In this document: positions 7,412 to 16,709 of the stretch, one piece after another | How positions within the stretch are numbered: the first letter of the stretch is position 1 | Layout of the letters: each line of letters opens with the position of its first letter | Assembly: GCF_040047665.1 (NCBI RefSeq) | Contig: NZ_CP157355.1 | Coordinates: 62,001-126,000 of the forward strand | Direction of reading: 5' to 3' | Source of the DNA: Chitinibacter sp. FCG-7 | GTDB lineage: Bacteria > Pseudomonadota > Gammaproteobacteria > Burkholderiales > Chitinibacteraceae | DNA length: 64,000 nucleotides | Position numbers and translations under genes: made by a program | The notes under the pieces: generated by a model | What the model was told of the DNA's origin: nothing | Databases searched by the model: none | What the model saw: the letters and a program-made list of their open reading frames with translations, nothing else

Positions 7412-9388
7412 TTAGAACTGCCAGCTCGCTTCAAGACGTACATCACGCCCCGGCTCGGCGTAGCCCAGCACCTTGCCCTGCCAGCCGTTGTAGGCGTAAG
7501 TGGCCTGATCGTAGTAATGCTGATCAAACAGATTTTTTACCGTCAGATTCAGGCGCAATGTGTCCTTGGCCAGCGGTTTCCAGCTAACAAAGACATCGTG
7601 CACGCCGTAACCAGCCTTGGTTTGCTCGCGCTGAGCGCCCACCGGCAGGTAAGGCATAGACTCGACGAATCGCCCCAGCCAGCCTAGCTCGACGCGCTGC
7701 GCGGGCAGCTGATACGCCACTTTGCTCACCCAGGTACGCCCGGTGCGTGTACCCAAGCCCAGATCGGCGTCGCTGAATTTGCGGCCATCAAGCTCGGGGC
7801 GGCTATCGGCCACGCTTAATCCCAGCGTGAGATCGCCCCACTGGTAGCCCGCCGCCAGCTCATAGCCATCAATCGTGGCTTGCCCCAGATTGCCGCGGCA
7901 GCCGCCGCGTGCGCTGGCGCAACTAAACGTTGTAATAAAGTTGTCGATCACCTGGCGGTACACATTCCCGCTCACACTCAGGCCACCCTGCCGGTAGGCA
8001 AAGCCCAGCTCGGCGTTATCGGCTTCTTCGGCCTTGATATTGGGCAGATTTTTCCACTGCGCAATATCGAGCATAAAGGCCTCCTTCAAACCCACACCAC
8101 GCAAGGCTTTGGCGTAGCCTGCCCGCAATTGCAGCGCATCGCTCGCCTGCCAGCGCAAGCCTACGCTGGGGCTCAGGCCATCACTGGCAAATTGCTGCAG
8201 ATGATTGTCGGTGTACTGGTAATCGTCGTAGCGCACGCCACCGGTGAGCGTGAGCGTATTGAAATTGAGCTCACCTTCGACATAGCCACCCCAGACGCGC
8301 ATGTTTTCGCGTCCGTTTCCAGTCAGGCCATACGGATTGGCGATACGCTGTGCGGCCGATTTTTCCTCGCGCCAGTTCACGCCGTATTTGAGCAGATGCT
8401 CGCCCAAGGCTTGCTTGAGCTGCAGATCGGCGCCGGTGGTGGTGAGCGTTTCGCCCCAGTTGCGGCCTTTTTTATTGGTGCGCTCGCTATCGACTTGCGA
8501 GCGATACACGGTGGCATTGAGCGCATCAATCCAGCCCAGCTGCTGCGCCTGATAATTGAGCGTGGCGGTATCGCGATCCAGACTTTGCGGGATGGCGTCA
8601 TTGGGCAGCACCGGATGCGCAAAGCCGACCATATTGGCACGCGCCGTGCGTACACCTTCGTCGCTGCTGCGCTGGAAACTGGCGACCAGACGCTGCTGCT
8701 CGCTCAATTGCAGCCCCAGTTTGGCCAGATAATTGGCTTGCTCGGTGGCCGAGTTGGCGACAGTCTGGCCATTGCCAGCCTGATAGTCTTGCGTGCGCAT
8801 CGTGGTGGCTGCCAAAAGCGCATCGACCTTGCCCACTTTGCCATACACATTGGCGCTACTGCGCCAGCCTTCATTGCTAAACACACTGGCAGTGACGCTG
8901 CCGCCCACTTGCTGACCGGGGCGCAGCATATCGAGTGCCGAGACAGTTTCGTAGCGGATGGCGCCACCCAAAGCACCGGGCCCGGCGCTGGCCGAGGCTG
9001 TGCCTTTTTCGACTTCAACACGCTTGATCAACTGCGGATCCAGAATCAGTGCAGTCTGGTGGTGATACACCTTGCTATTGATCTGCGCGCCATCAACGCT
9101 CAGATTGAGCAAAGATTCTTCCATGCTGCGGATATACATTTTCTGCGCAATCGGATTGCCACCGCCACCGACGCTGATTTCGGCATCAGCCTTAAACACA
9201 TCGCTCAGATTTTGCGCCTGCTGTTCAATCAGTGCCTGCCGAAGCAGCGTGTCATCTTGCGTCGGCGTGCTGGCACTCACCTCCACCGGAGCCAGCTGGG
9301 CTTCATCCTGCGCCCAGCCCGGTGCGGCCAAACCCAGTGCAATGGCCAGAGTCAGCAAATGGCGGGGGAACGGCGGTTTTTGCGGCAT
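7412..9388 (-). CDS. TonB-dependent outer-membrane receptor (iron/heme type)
   Basis: A 658-residue receptor with a signal peptide ending near GWAQ, a TonB-box-like APVEVSAS just after, a plug domain (about 50-165, with VEVEKGTASASAGPGALGG) and a beta-barrel ending in a terminal Phe (SWQF). The plug segment YHHQTALILDPQLIKRVEVEKG and an NLPNI stretch resemble heme and siderophore receptors. A Cys pair occurs in the segment FSCASARGGC. A Fur-like box (9438-9456) lies just upstream, and the downstream ABC importer completes an outer-to-inner membrane route. The ligand is not decided by sequence. Confidence 0.9.
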   Translation of the reverse strand: MPQKPPFPRHLLTLAIALGLAAPGWAQDEAQLAPVEVSASTPTQDDTLLRQALIEQQAQNLSDVFKADAEISVGGGGNPIAQKMYIRSMEESLLNLSVDGAQINSKVYHHQTALILDPQLIKRVEVEKGTASASAGPGALGGAIRYETVSALDMLRPGQQVGGSVTASVFSNEGWRSSANVYGKVGKVDALLAATTMRTQDYQAGNGQTVANSATEQANYLAKLGLQLSEQQRLVASFQRSSDEGVRTARANMVGFAHPVLPNDAIPQSLDRDTATLNYQAQQLGWIDALNATVYRSQVDSERTNKKGRNWGETLTTTGADLQLKQALGEHLLKYGVNWREEKSAAQRIANPYGLTGNGRENMRVWGGYVEGELNFNTLTLTGGVRYDDYQYTDNHLQQFASDGLSPSVGLRWQASDALQLRAGYAKALRGVGLKEAFMLDIAQWKNLPNIKAEEADNAELGFAYRQGGLSVSGNVYRQVIDNFITTFSCASARGGCRGNLGQATIDGYELAAGYQWGDLTLGLSVADSRPELDGRKFSDADLGLGTRTGRTWVSKVAYQLPAQRVELGWLGRFVESMPYLPVGAQREQTKAGYGVHDVFVSWKPLAKDTLRLNLTVKNLFDQHYYDQATYAYNGWQGKVLGYAEPGRDVRLEASWQF

Positions 9389-9437
9389 ATCAAGTCTTCC
9401 TAAAAAAACGGGGTATTACGGCTAACCCGACTATCAG

Positions 9438-9456
9438 TTGAGAATAATTATCAATA
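9438..9456 (-). promoter_or_regulatory. Fur box-like operator
   Basis: TTGAGAATAATTATCAATA contains the GATAAT-like hexamer array typical of Fur boxes (consensus GATAATGATAATCATTATC) and sits 50-68 bp upstream of the TonB receptor start. It could also serve the divergent AraC-type regulator. This is a partial match only. Confidence 0.65.
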
Positions 9457-9549
9457 CAATGGCGTCATTGTCGCAATTCCGAAAACCGCGCGCTTTTGCG
9501 AACGACAATTTTTTGTTTGCAAATTGTTTAGATAAAGATCAAGCAGCTC

Positions 9550-10491
9550 ATGGGAAAACGAGAAGACGTATTGGATGCCGCCAATCTGCGCTGGCATCAA
9601 CAGGAGCACCGCTATTCGGTGTGGCATGAGAAAGAAGCCGTAATGGAAGGCACTATCATTGAGCAGGAATTGCGGCCCGGCTTATGGCTGCACGGCACCG
9701 AAGTGGATTTTCATCGCAAAATGAGCGGTGGCGGCCAGATCAACCCGGGCTTGAAGCTGATCATCATGTTGCAAGGCCAGGTCGAGGCGCATTTCGACCG
9801 GCGAGCGGTGCAGCTGGGTGGCGCGCAGAGTAATTGCGTTTTGCTCAATACCGGCCACTCAGCCCTACCCTACGAGCGTGTAACAACAAATACCGGACTG
9901 CACCGGCAACTGGTGCTCACGTTCAGCCCGCAGTGGCTGGCTCAGTCCGGGCTGGACAATATTGCCGACGCGACTGATTTACAAGCCTGGCCGCACAGCA
10001 TGCTGGCTAGCCGCAGCACGGCCGCATCTCCGCAAATGCTGGCTTTGGCCGCGCAACTGATCGACTCGGGCGCAGAAAAACAGCCTTTACTGCAACTAGA
10101 GCGGGAAAATCAGGCGCTGTCGCTGTTGCTGGCGGTATTGCACAATAATACTGGCGCACAGCGAAAACTGGCGCCGCGCGCCCAGCACAGGATCACCCAG
10201 TTGCTGGAGCTGCTGCACGCCGATCTGGCGCAGGAATGGAGTCTGTCGCAGCTGGCGCAAACGCTGGGCAGCAATCCGACCACATTGCAGCAACAGTTTC
10301 GTCTGGTCACCGGGCACAGCATTGCCAGCTATATCCGGCGTCAGCGCATGGAGCAAGCCTGCGAGCAGTTGCGCGCTGGGATGTCGGTGACCGATGCGGC
10401 GCTGAACGCGGGCTATAATTCACCCGCCAATTTTGCCACTGCGTTCAAGCGCCAGTTTGGCTTTAATCCCAGCCAGATTCGTAAAGGCTGA
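9550..10491 (+). CDS. AraC-family transcriptional regulator (PchR-like)
   Basis: A 313-residue regulator with a variable N-terminal sensor half and a C-terminal double HTH (about 215-312): the SLSQLAQTLGSNPTTLQQQFRL helix pair, then the family signature NAGYNSPANFATAFKRQFGFNP. Divergent position next to a receptor with a Fur-like box is typical of PchR-type activators, which sense the imported siderophore. The start ATG at 9550 has a poor ribosome binding site; an internal ATG at 9632 or 9643 would drop about 30 residues. Specificity for this locus is inferred from position. Confidence 0.88.
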   Translation: MGKREDVLDAANLRWHQQEHRYSVWHEKEAVMEGTIIEQELRPGLWLHGTEVDFHRKMSGGGQINPGLKLIIMLQGQVEAHFDRRAVQLGGAQSNCVLLNTGHSALPYERVTTNTGLHRQLVLTFSPQWLAQSGLDNIADATDLQAWPHSMLASRSTAASPQMLALAAQLIDSGAEKQPLLQLERENQALSLLLAVLHNNTGAQRKLAPRAQHRITQLLELLHADLAQEWSLSQLAQTLGSNPTTLQQQFRLVTGHSIASYIRRQRMEQACEQLRAGMSVTDAALNAGYNSPANFATAFKRQFGFNPSQIRKG

Positions 10492-10694
10492 GTGCCACTC
10501 TCCGCCATGTCTTGCCAAATCAGGCTTGCGCTGGGGCAAAAAACCAACAATCGCCACAGCCGCCACAAGACAAAGCGGACTCTCCCTTCTAGTATGACAA
10601 TGAAGAGCCACCCCAATACCATCCAAACGGGCGCTCCATCTTGCGACAAGCCCGGACCGATAGTGACACCTACCCGGCAAAACACTGGCCAACC

Positions 10695-12206
10695 ATGAAC
10701 TTCATTCACTCCATTCGCACTGCGCTCATCCTGATGCTGATGTACATCGGCGCAGGCTTGTGGAGCATTCAGCTGGGCAGCCTGAACGGCGGCAATCTGG
10801 CCGTGATGTGGCTGGCCTCGGGAATTGGCCTGATTATCATGATACATATGGGGCGTATTGCTCCCTACCTCGTATTTTTATCCAGCTTTGCAGTCAATAC
10901 CCCATTTTATATTGGCAAGGCCGGATTGGATGCCCACGCGGTATTGCTGATCGGGCTGGCAACGGCGCTGATCGATATGTCGCAATCGCTGATCGCCCGC
11001 AACTATTACCAGCAATTTGCCCAGAGTTACCCGCAAGAAAACGCCATCCCGGCCACCGTACTGCCGCGCTACTGGCTGCAGATCAGCCTGATTCCAGCGG
11101 CGTTCACTTCGCCGCTGCTGGTGCTACTACAGCATCACACCGGCTTGATGCACCACGCAGGGGTGCTGGAGCTAGGGCAAAGCATGCTCTCGCTAACGCT
11201 GAGCGACACAGCGGGCATTCTGCTGCTGGTGCCGGTGTACCAAAGCTGGCTGGCAAAACGCCTCATCAGCACCCTCAAACAGGCCTGGCTACCCCTACTG
11301 GGGCTCACCCTGTTTCTGCTGCTGGCCTTGTGGCTGCGCGCTTTAATGATTTTGGTACTACCCATCATGCTGTATATCGCCGTGCGCTATCTGCAAGCGG
11401 GCGTAGGTCTGGCGCTATTGCTGATGTCGCAGCTGTGCGTCATTGGCACCGCACAAGGCTACGGGCAGTTTGCGAGCGGCTCTACCAGCTGGGCTTTTTT
11501 CAATTTGCAGATTTTCATCTTTGCCACAATGCTGACGCTGCAATACCTGGCCAGCATGCAACTGGAACTCAAGCAGCGCTATCAGGCGCTGGAATATGAA
11601 ATTGCCCTGCGCACCGAAGCGCTGACCGAAGCGAATGGCCGCCTGCTGGAGCAAGCCACCACCGACGAGCTGACGCAAGTACCCAACCGGCGCGAATGGC
11701 AACGGCGCTGCGCGGAAGCGATTGTGCGCAGTCGGCGCTACAAGGACCCGCTCTCGATCATCATGCTCGATATTGATCACTTCAAGCGCATCAACGACGA
11801 GCATGGCCATTTGGCCGGCGATCTGCTGCTGAAATGCCTTAGCCAGCGCTGCAGCAAAAATTTGCGGGAAATCGATACCTTCGCCCGCTGGGGCGGTGAA
11901 GAATTTGTCATTCTGTTACCGGAAACCGACGAAGCGCACGCGCTGATCGTGGCCGAAAAACTGCGCCATGCCGTCGGCACCGAGCCGATACTGAGCGAGG
12001 GGCAAACGCCAATCTCGATTACGATCAGCCTAGGCGTCACCTCGCTGAGCATGATTGATCTGACACTGGACGATCTGCTGCGCCGCGCCGATGAAGCGCT
12101 GTATGCGGCCAAATCGGCCGGTCGCAATTGCGCCATCAGCTACGCCCAGCTGCGCACGCATTTTCTGCACGCCGACCCGGACGCAGACCCAAATCCAGAG
12201 GCATAA
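10695..12206 (+). CDS. Membrane-bound diguanylate cyclase (MASE-like sensor plus GGDEF)
   Basis: About 503 residues. Residues 1-305 hold roughly eight hydrophobic segments resembling a MASE1-type integral membrane sensor. A short linker helix follows, then a GGDEF domain. The active-site GGEEF is intact at 400-404, and the inhibitory I-site RxxD (REID, 391-394) lies exactly five residues before it. It should make cyclic di-GMP from two GTP and be product-inhibited. No EAL domain is present. ATG at 10695 is chosen because MNFIHSIRTALILML starts the first membrane segment; a longer frame starts at 10641. The signal sensed is unknown. Confidence 0.9.
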   Translation: MNFIHSIRTALILMLMYIGAGLWSIQLGSLNGGNLAVMWLASGIGLIIMIHMGRIAPYLVFLSSFAVNTPFYIGKAGLDAHAVLLIGLATALIDMSQSLIARNYYQQFAQSYPQENAIPATVLPRYWLQISLIPAAFTSPLLVLLQHHTGLMHHAGVLELGQSMLSLTLSDTAGILLLVPVYQSWLAKRLISTLKQAWLPLLGLTLFLLLALWLRALMILVLPIMLYIAVRYLQAGVGLALLLMSQLCVIGTAQGYGQFASGSTSWAFFNLQIFIFATMLTLQYLASMQLELKQRYQALEYEIALRTEALTEANGRLLEQATTDELTQVPNRREWQRRCAEAIVRSRRYKDPLSIIMLDIDHFKRINDEHGHLAGDLLLKCLSQRCSKNLREIDTFARWGGEEFVILLPETDEAHALIVAEKLRHAVGTEPILSEGQTPISITISLGVTSLSMIDLTLDDLLRRADEALYAAKSAGRNCAISYAQLRTHFLHADPDADPNPEA

Positions 12207-12374
12207 AATCGATAAGAATCGCTTCCGTCGGCAAGCGTTTTAGCAGCACCCAGCCCGCGACGCAAAGCCTCAGGCCACACCCATTACACCAGCGCCGCAA
12301 GGCATGAAAACGAAGTGTGAAAACTTTTGCCTTTGCACTTAGAATCGTGGTTTTCATTTGCCTAGGCTCAGAGC

Positions 12375-12995
12375 ATGCAAGCGATTATTGTGTTCGATTT
12401 TGGCGGTGTACTGTTTGACTGGAACCCGGATTACCTTTATCAAAGCCTGATACCCGACGAGGCCGAGCGCGCAAGGTTTCTGGAGCATGTGTGCAATCCG
12501 GCGTGGAATATCGAGCAGGATAGAGGCCGCCCGATTGCCGAGGCGATTGCGATCAAGGCTACCGAATATCCACACTACGCCGAGCAGATCGCCGCTTTTT
12601 ACCAGCGCTGGCCCGAAACATTACGCGGCCTGCTGCCCGAGGGCATGGCGCTGTATCAGGCACTTAAACAGGCGGGCTATCCGATTTTCGGCCTGACCAA
12701 CTGGTCCGATGAAACGTTTCCCTACGCCTGGGAGAATTATCCATTTCTGCATGAGATCACCGACATCGTGGTATCTGGCCGTATCGGTTTAATCAAGCCG
12801 GATCCAGCGATATACCACACCATGTATCAACGTATCCTACAGCACTACCCGGAGGCCAAACCCGAGCAGCTGATTTTTATCGACGATGCCGCGCACAATG
12901 CGCAAGGCGCACGCAATGTGGGCTGGCAGGCCATTCACCACACCAGCGCAGGCGAAACGGCCGCACGTCTTCGCGAACTGGGTTTGGCGTTTTAA
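12375..12995 (+). CDS. HAD-superfamily hydrolase (YihX-like phosphatase)
   Basis: A 206-residue HAD-family hydrolase. Motif I is DFGGVLFDW, with nucleophile Asp8 and Gly in place of the second Asp, as in the YihX/epoxide-hydrolase-like branch. Motif II is LTNWS, motif III the Lys in LIKPDPAIYH, and motif IV FIDDAAHNAQGA. It probably dephosphorylates a small metabolite; the substrate cannot be named. It is followed 25 bp later by a SelW-like gene on the same strand. A 49-bp inverted element falls inside it at 12769-12817. Confidence 0.88.
   Translation: MQAIIVFDFGGVLFDWNPDYLYQSLIPDEAERARFLEHVCNPAWNIEQDRGRPIAEAIAIKATEYPHYAEQIAAFYQRWPETLRGLLPEGMALYQALKQAGYPIFGLTNWSDETFPYAWENYPFLHEITDIVVSGRIGLIKPDPAIYHTMYQRILQHYPEAKPEQLIFIDDAAHNAQGARNVGWQAIHHTSAGETAARLRELGLAF
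12769..12817. repeat. 49-bp paired inverted element, copy 3 (TGGTATC / TATACCA)
   Basis: GGTAT and ATACC at the 42-bp offset, flanked by T and A that extend the complementarity, inside the HAD hydrolase gene over the codons around LIKPDPAIY. Confidence 0.6.
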
Positions 12996-13020
12996 TCAAC
13001 ACAGGAGCTGGAGTTTTAGA

Positions 13021-13320
13021 ATGTCGAGCGAACACATCAACAAAGCACGCATCACCATTCACTACTGCACACAGTGCAACTGGATGCTGCGCAGCGCCTG
13101 GCTGGCACAGGAACTTTTGCACACCTTTGCCTTCGAAATCGGTGAAGTGGCTCTGCAACCGGGCACTGGCGGCATTTTTGTCATCCATTGCGACGGGCAA
13201 CTGATCTGGGACAGAAAAATCGACGGTGGCTTTCCCGAGGCCAAGATACTAAAACAACGTGTGCGAGATCACATTGCCCCTGATAAACCATTGGGTCATT
13301 CAGACAGTGTGCCGCAGTAA
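13021..13320 (+). CDS. SelT/SelW/SelH (Rdx) family redox protein
   Basis: A 99-residue thioredoxin-like protein with the Rdx family start ITIHYCTQCNW. The redox motif CxxC uses Cys16 and Cys19, where eukaryotic SelW has CxxU. The second half has the family GTGGIFVI and a basic helix (FPEAKILKQRVRD). A thiol-redox role is likely but no substrate is established for the bacterial proteins. It lies between the HAD hydrolase and a DUF4124 gene on the same strand. Confidence 0.88.
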   Translation: MSSEHINKARITIHYCTQCNWMLRSAWLAQELLHTFAFEIGEVALQPGTGGIFVIHCDGQLIWDRKIDGGFPEAKILKQRVRDHIAPDKPLGHSDSVPQ

Positions 13321-13357
13321 TTTCAAACTCCCCTCCAGACTGTGATACCTTACGGGC

Positions 13358-13849
13358 ATGTACGCAAAATCGCTTTTTACCCTGTTGATCGCCTGTGCCA
13401 GCCTGCCAAGCTGGGCCGACATATACAAATATGTCGATGAAAACGGCCATGTCACCTTTACCAATACACCGATCAAAGGTGCGGTGCGCATCATGTCCGA
13501 GCCCAGCGCACCACGTCGCAGCAGTAGCGAAACCACGGTGCGCTCAAGCCAGCCGCGATCACCGTCGGTGTCAGTGCCCTCACCTGTTAATTTCCCCCGC
13601 GTAGACGCGGCCACTCAAAGAAGCCGCGACAGCAACCGCAAACAGATTCTGAACGACGAGCTGGCCAGCGAGCAGGCTTCGCTCAATGCCGCGCGCAAGG
13701 CGCTGCAGGAAGCCGATAGCAATCGCAGCGCAGAAGAAAAAAGCAATCCCAAACTCTATCTGGAACGAATTGGCCGCCTGCGCGAAACCATCGTCATGCA
13801 CGAAAAAAATACCGCAGCCTTGCAGGCAGAGCTATCGCGAATGCGCTAA
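13358..13849 (+). CDS. DUF4124 domain protein, secreted
   Basis: A 163-residue protein with an N-terminal signal peptide (cleavage after SWA near 21) followed by the DUF4124 signature DIYKYVDENGHVTFTNTP. A Ser/Pro-rich linker (about 50-85) leads to a charged helical tail from about residue 90 (DELASEQASLNAARKALQEA), probably a coiled coil. It is periplasmic by inference. The family is common in proteobacteria and lacks a defined function. A good terminator follows. Confidence 0.85.
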   Translation: MYAKSLFTLLIACASLPSWADIYKYVDENGHVTFTNTPIKGAVRIMSEPSAPRRSSSETTVRSSQPRSPSVSVPSPVNFPRVDAATQRSRDSNRKQILNDELASEQASLNAARKALQEADSNRSAEEKSNPKLYLERIGRLRETIVMHEKNTAALQAELSRMR

Positions 13850-13868
13850 AGCAACACAAGCCAAAACA

Positions 13869-13895
13869 AAACGCACCTTTATGGTGCGTTTTTTG
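13869..13895 (+). terminator. Rho-independent terminator after the DUF4124 gene
   Basis: AACGCACC-tttat-GGTGCGTT followed by TTTTTG. It closes the HAD-SelW-DUF4124 run. Confidence 0.85.
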
Positions 13896-14082
13896 TATGC
13901 TTAAGTGCTGTCGCCGTGCATTTGAAGCATCAAGTGGTAGCGAATTTTGCACTCAATGCAATTGCAAGCAGCGCCACGCAAAACTGCACAGCACGTTCAT
14001 ACAGAAATTCGCTATCAAAGCAGTAACTTAAGGGCCAATCGCCATAACAAAGCCAAGCCGGCTCATTCGCGTGCAAAATAGT

Positions 14083-14098
14083 TGGCCTGACTTTTGCT
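14083..14098 (+). promoter_or_regulatory. Sigma-54 promoter of ntrBC
   Basis: TGGCCT-N5-TTGCT matches the RpoN -24/-12 consensus with GG at 14084-14085 and GC at 14096-14097, 49-64 bp before the ntrB start. No full NtrC palindrome was found in the 297 bp gap, only TGCAC-like half-sites near 13948 and 13989, so the activator site is uncertain. Confidence 0.75.
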
Positions 14099-14146
14099 AA
14101 TAAAAATCAACTGCACACTCACCCCCATTCTGCCGTGGAGCCTCCC

Positions 14147-15196
14147 ATGAGCCACCCTGCTTTTGCCGGCCTGGATTTTATCGATGCTGCCGTGATCGCG
14201 ATTGATCAGGATTGCCTCGTTTGCTACGCCAATTCAAGCGCGAAAAGCCTGTTCAATCTACGCAGCGTTGAAGGCAATCACCTAGTGCACTATTTTGGCC
14301 ACGACAGCGCAATCAGCACCGCGGCGCAAGCTGCGCTGCAACAGAATATCTCGATTATCGAGCACGAACTGATCGTCTTTGGTGCCGAGGGTGAAATGTA
14401 TGTCACGCTCGAGGCCAGCCCGATCGAGTCACCCGCAGCCGCCTTGCTGCTGGAAATCCGCCGCATTGATCAGCAGCGCCGCATTGTGAACGAAGAGCGG
14501 CTGCAAGCGCAGCAACAAGCTAACCGCGAGCTGATTCGCAATCTGGCCCATGAAATCAAAAATCCGCTTGGCGGCATACGCGGCGCGGCGCAATTGCTGG
14601 CGCACGAGCTGCCTGACCCGCAGCTCAAGGAATACACGCAAGTGATCGTCGATGAAGCCGTGCGCCTGCAAAGCCTGCTTGATCGCCTGCTCACGCCGCA
14701 TCGCTTGCCGCAGCTTAACCCGCTCAATATTCATGAAGTGCTCGAGCGCGTACGCAGCCTGGTGCTGGCAGAAACACCCAACGGCCTGGCCGTGCGGCGT
14801 GATTACGACACCAGCCTGCCCGATCTGATTGCCGATAAAGAGCAGCTGATCCAGTCGGTGCTCAATATCACCCGCAACGCCATTCAGGCCATGAGCGGAA
14901 TTGGCGAAATCATCCTGCGCACCCGAATTGCCCGGCAGGTGACACTCAATCGCCGTCGCTACCCATTGGCGCTGCGCGTTGAAATTGTCGATAACGGGCC
15001 GGGCATTCCCGATCATTTGAAAGAAACGCTGTTTTATCCGCTGGTTTCCGGCCGTCCGGGTGGCACCGGCATCGGGCTACATCTGGCCCACACCTATGTC
15101 GCGCAACACCACGGCACGATTGAATTTGACAGCCGAGCCGGCCAGACCACTTTTACGATTATTCTGCCGCTTAACGCCTGGCAAAAACACGATTAA
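14147..15196 (+). CDS. ntrB: Nitrogen regulation sensor kinase NtrB (NRII)
   Basis: NtrB phosphorylates and dephosphorylates NtrC according to nitrogen status relayed by PII. The 349 residues have a cytosolic PAS domain (about 5-115), no membrane segment, then the HisKA box LAHEIKNPLGG with phospho-acceptor His135, and an HATPase domain with NITRNAIQAM (N box), VDNGPGIP (G1) and GRPGGTGIGL (G2). ATG at 14147 has GGAG six bases upstream; a Met four codons earlier is less likely. It is followed by ntrC after 17 bp, and a sigma-54 promoter precedes it. Confidence 0.96.
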   Translation: MSHPAFAGLDFIDAAVIAIDQDCLVCYANSSAKSLFNLRSVEGNHLVHYFGHDSAISTAAQAALQQNISIIEHELIVFGAEGEMYVTLEASPIESPAAALLLEIRRIDQQRRIVNEERLQAQQQANRELIRNLAHEIKNPLGGIRGAAQLLAHELPDPQLKEYTQVIVDEAVRLQSLLDRLLTPHRLPQLNPLNIHEVLERVRSLVLAETPNGLAVRRDYDTSLPDLIADKEQLIQSVLNITRNAIQAMSGIGEIILRTRIARQVTLNRRRYPLALRVEIVDNGPGIPDHLKETLFYPLVSGRPGGTGIGLHLAHTYVAQHHGTIEFDSRAGQTTFTIILPLNAWQKHD

Positions 15197-15213
15197 GAAC
15201 GGAATACACCACC

Positions 15214-16608
15214 ATGAATACAGTCTGGGTTATTGACGACGACCGCTCGATTCGCTGGGTTTTTGAAAAAGCCTTAAGCCGCGAGCAAATTGCGCACGCC
15301 ACCTTCCCTTCAGCGACCGAAGCGCTAAACCGCCTATCGGTAGAACAACCGCAAGTGATTGTCAGCGATATCCGCATGCCGGGCGAATCCGGCTTGGCCT
15401 TGCTGGAGATGGTTAAACGCGACTGGCCACAGATTCCGGTCATTATCATGACTGCGCACTCGGATCTGGATAGCGCCGTATCGGCTTTTCAAGGCGGTGC
15501 TTTTGAATACCTGCCCAAGCCTTTTGACGTCGATCAGGCCATTGCACTGATCCGCCGCGCGCTGCAGGAGAGCGAACAGCTGAGCGAGCAGAGCGAACCC
15601 ACGGCCAATGTGCCTGAGATGCTGGGGCAGGCTCCAGCGATGCAGGAGGTATTTCGCGCCATTGGCCGCCTGAGCCAATCAGCGGCCACGGTGATGATTA
15701 CTGGCGAATCAGGCAGCGGCAAGGAGCTGGTTGCCCGCGCCCTGCATCGCCATAGCCAGCGCGCCAACAAGCCCTTTGTTGCAATCAATAGCGCGGCCAT
15801 TCCGAAAGACCTGCTGGAATCCGAGCTCTTTGGTCACGAGCGCGGCGCATTTACCGGCGCCGATGCGCGCCGCGTCGGGCGTTTCGAGCAGGCCGAGGGC
15901 GGCACGCTGTTTCTGGATGAAATTGGCGATATGCCGCTTGATCTGCAAACGCGGCTGCTGCGCGTACTGTCCGACGGCTTTTTCTACCGGGTTGGCGGCC
16001 ACCAACCAATCAAGGCCAATGTGCGCGTCATCGCCGCCACGCACCAGAACCTGGAAGACCGCGTCAAAGCCGGGCAGTTTCGCGAAGACCTATTTCACCG
16101 CCTCAATGTCATCCGCCTGCGCCTGCCTGCACTGCGCGAGCGCAGCCAGGACATTCCCTTGCTCGCCAAACATTTTTTGCAAAAATCGGCGCAGGAGCTG
16201 GGTGTGGAGAGCAAACGGCTTTCGGATGCTGCGATGGCCTGGCTGGCGAGCTTCCCTTTTCCGGGCAATGTGCGCCAACTGGAAAACGTCTGCCACTGGA
16301 TTACCGTGATGGCGCCGGGGCAAGTGGTCGAAGCGGCCGATTTGCCACCCGAGCTAATCCAGACCGAAGGACACATTAATCTGCCGCTGGGCGATTGGCG
16401 ACAAGCACTGAGTCAAGAGCTGACGTTACGCCTTACGCGAGGCGACGCGCGCATTCTGGATGAAATCATGCCTGCTTTTGAACGAACCGTGATCGAAGCA
16501 GCCCTGATACATACCGGGGGTAAACGTATAGAGGCCGCAGAGCTATTGGGCTGGGGTCGCAATACCCTTACTCGAAAAATTCAGGAGCTGGGCATGGATG
16601 AGGTGTGA
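15214..16608 (+). CDS. ntrC: Nitrogen regulation response regulator NtrC (NRI)
   Basis: A 464-residue sigma-54 enhancer-binding protein. The receiver domain has the phospho-acceptor Asp52 in SDIRMPG. The AAA+ domain has Walker A GESGSGKE (164-171), the sigma-54 contact loop GAFTGA (211-216) and Walker [11 protein letters not shown] Fis-type HTH ([22 protein letters not shown]) closes the protein. It should activate glnA through the site at 2285-2301. The last codons GAG GTG TGA are the first copy and a third of a nine-copy heptamer repeat, so the stop codon lies inside a tandem array. Confidence 0.97.
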   Translation: MNTVWVIDDDRSIRWVFEKALSREQIAHATFPSATEALNRLSVEQPQVIVSDIRMPGESGLALLEMVKRDWPQIPVIIMTAHSDLDSAVSAFQGGAFEYLPKPFDVDQAIALIRRALQESEQLSEQSEPTANVPEMLGQAPAMQEVFRAIGRLSQSAATVMITGESGSGKELVARALHRHSQRANKPFVAINSAAIPKDLLESELFGHERGAFTGADARRVGRFEQAEGGTLFLDEIGDMPLDLQTRLLRVLSDGFFYRVGGHQPIKANVRVIAATHQNLEDRVKAGQFREDLFHRLNVIRLRLPALRERSQDIPLLAKHFLQKSAQELGVESKRLSDAAMAWLASFPFPGNVRQLENVCHWITVMAPGQVVEAADLPPELIQTEGHINLPLGDWRQALSQELTLRLTRGDARILDEIMPAFERTVIEAALIHTGGKRIEAAELLGWGRNTLTRKIQELGMDEV

Positions 16609-16662
16609 GGTGTGAGGTGTGAGGTGTGAGGTGTGAGGTGTGAGGTGTGAGGTGTGAGGTGT
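16600..16662. repeat. Nine perfect tandem copies of the heptamer GAGGTGT
   Basis: Exact units start at 16600, 16607, 16614, 16621, 16628, 16635, 16642, 16649 and 16656. The first unit and the start of the second encode the last two codons and the stop of ntrC, so copy number changes leave the protein unchanged. The array lies between convergent ntrC and the STAS gene, and its last units pair with TTTTACACCT at 16671-16680. Confidence 0.97.
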
Positions 16663-16709
16663 GCAGGATTTTACACCTAACGCCTCACCCCTCTCGTCTT
16701 ACCATTAAC

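Noticed and set aside
7880..9403. Long open frame of about 507 codons opposite the TonB receptor
   Set aside because: Antisense shadow of a GC-rich receptor gene. The translated sequence resembles no protein family and the opposite strand has clear receptor motifs.
9411..9459. GGGTATT...AATACAA at the 42-bp offset upstream of the iron-type TonB receptor
   Set aside because: One mismatch in the five-base core. About two such near-matches are expected by chance in 64 kb, so it is not counted as an element copy.
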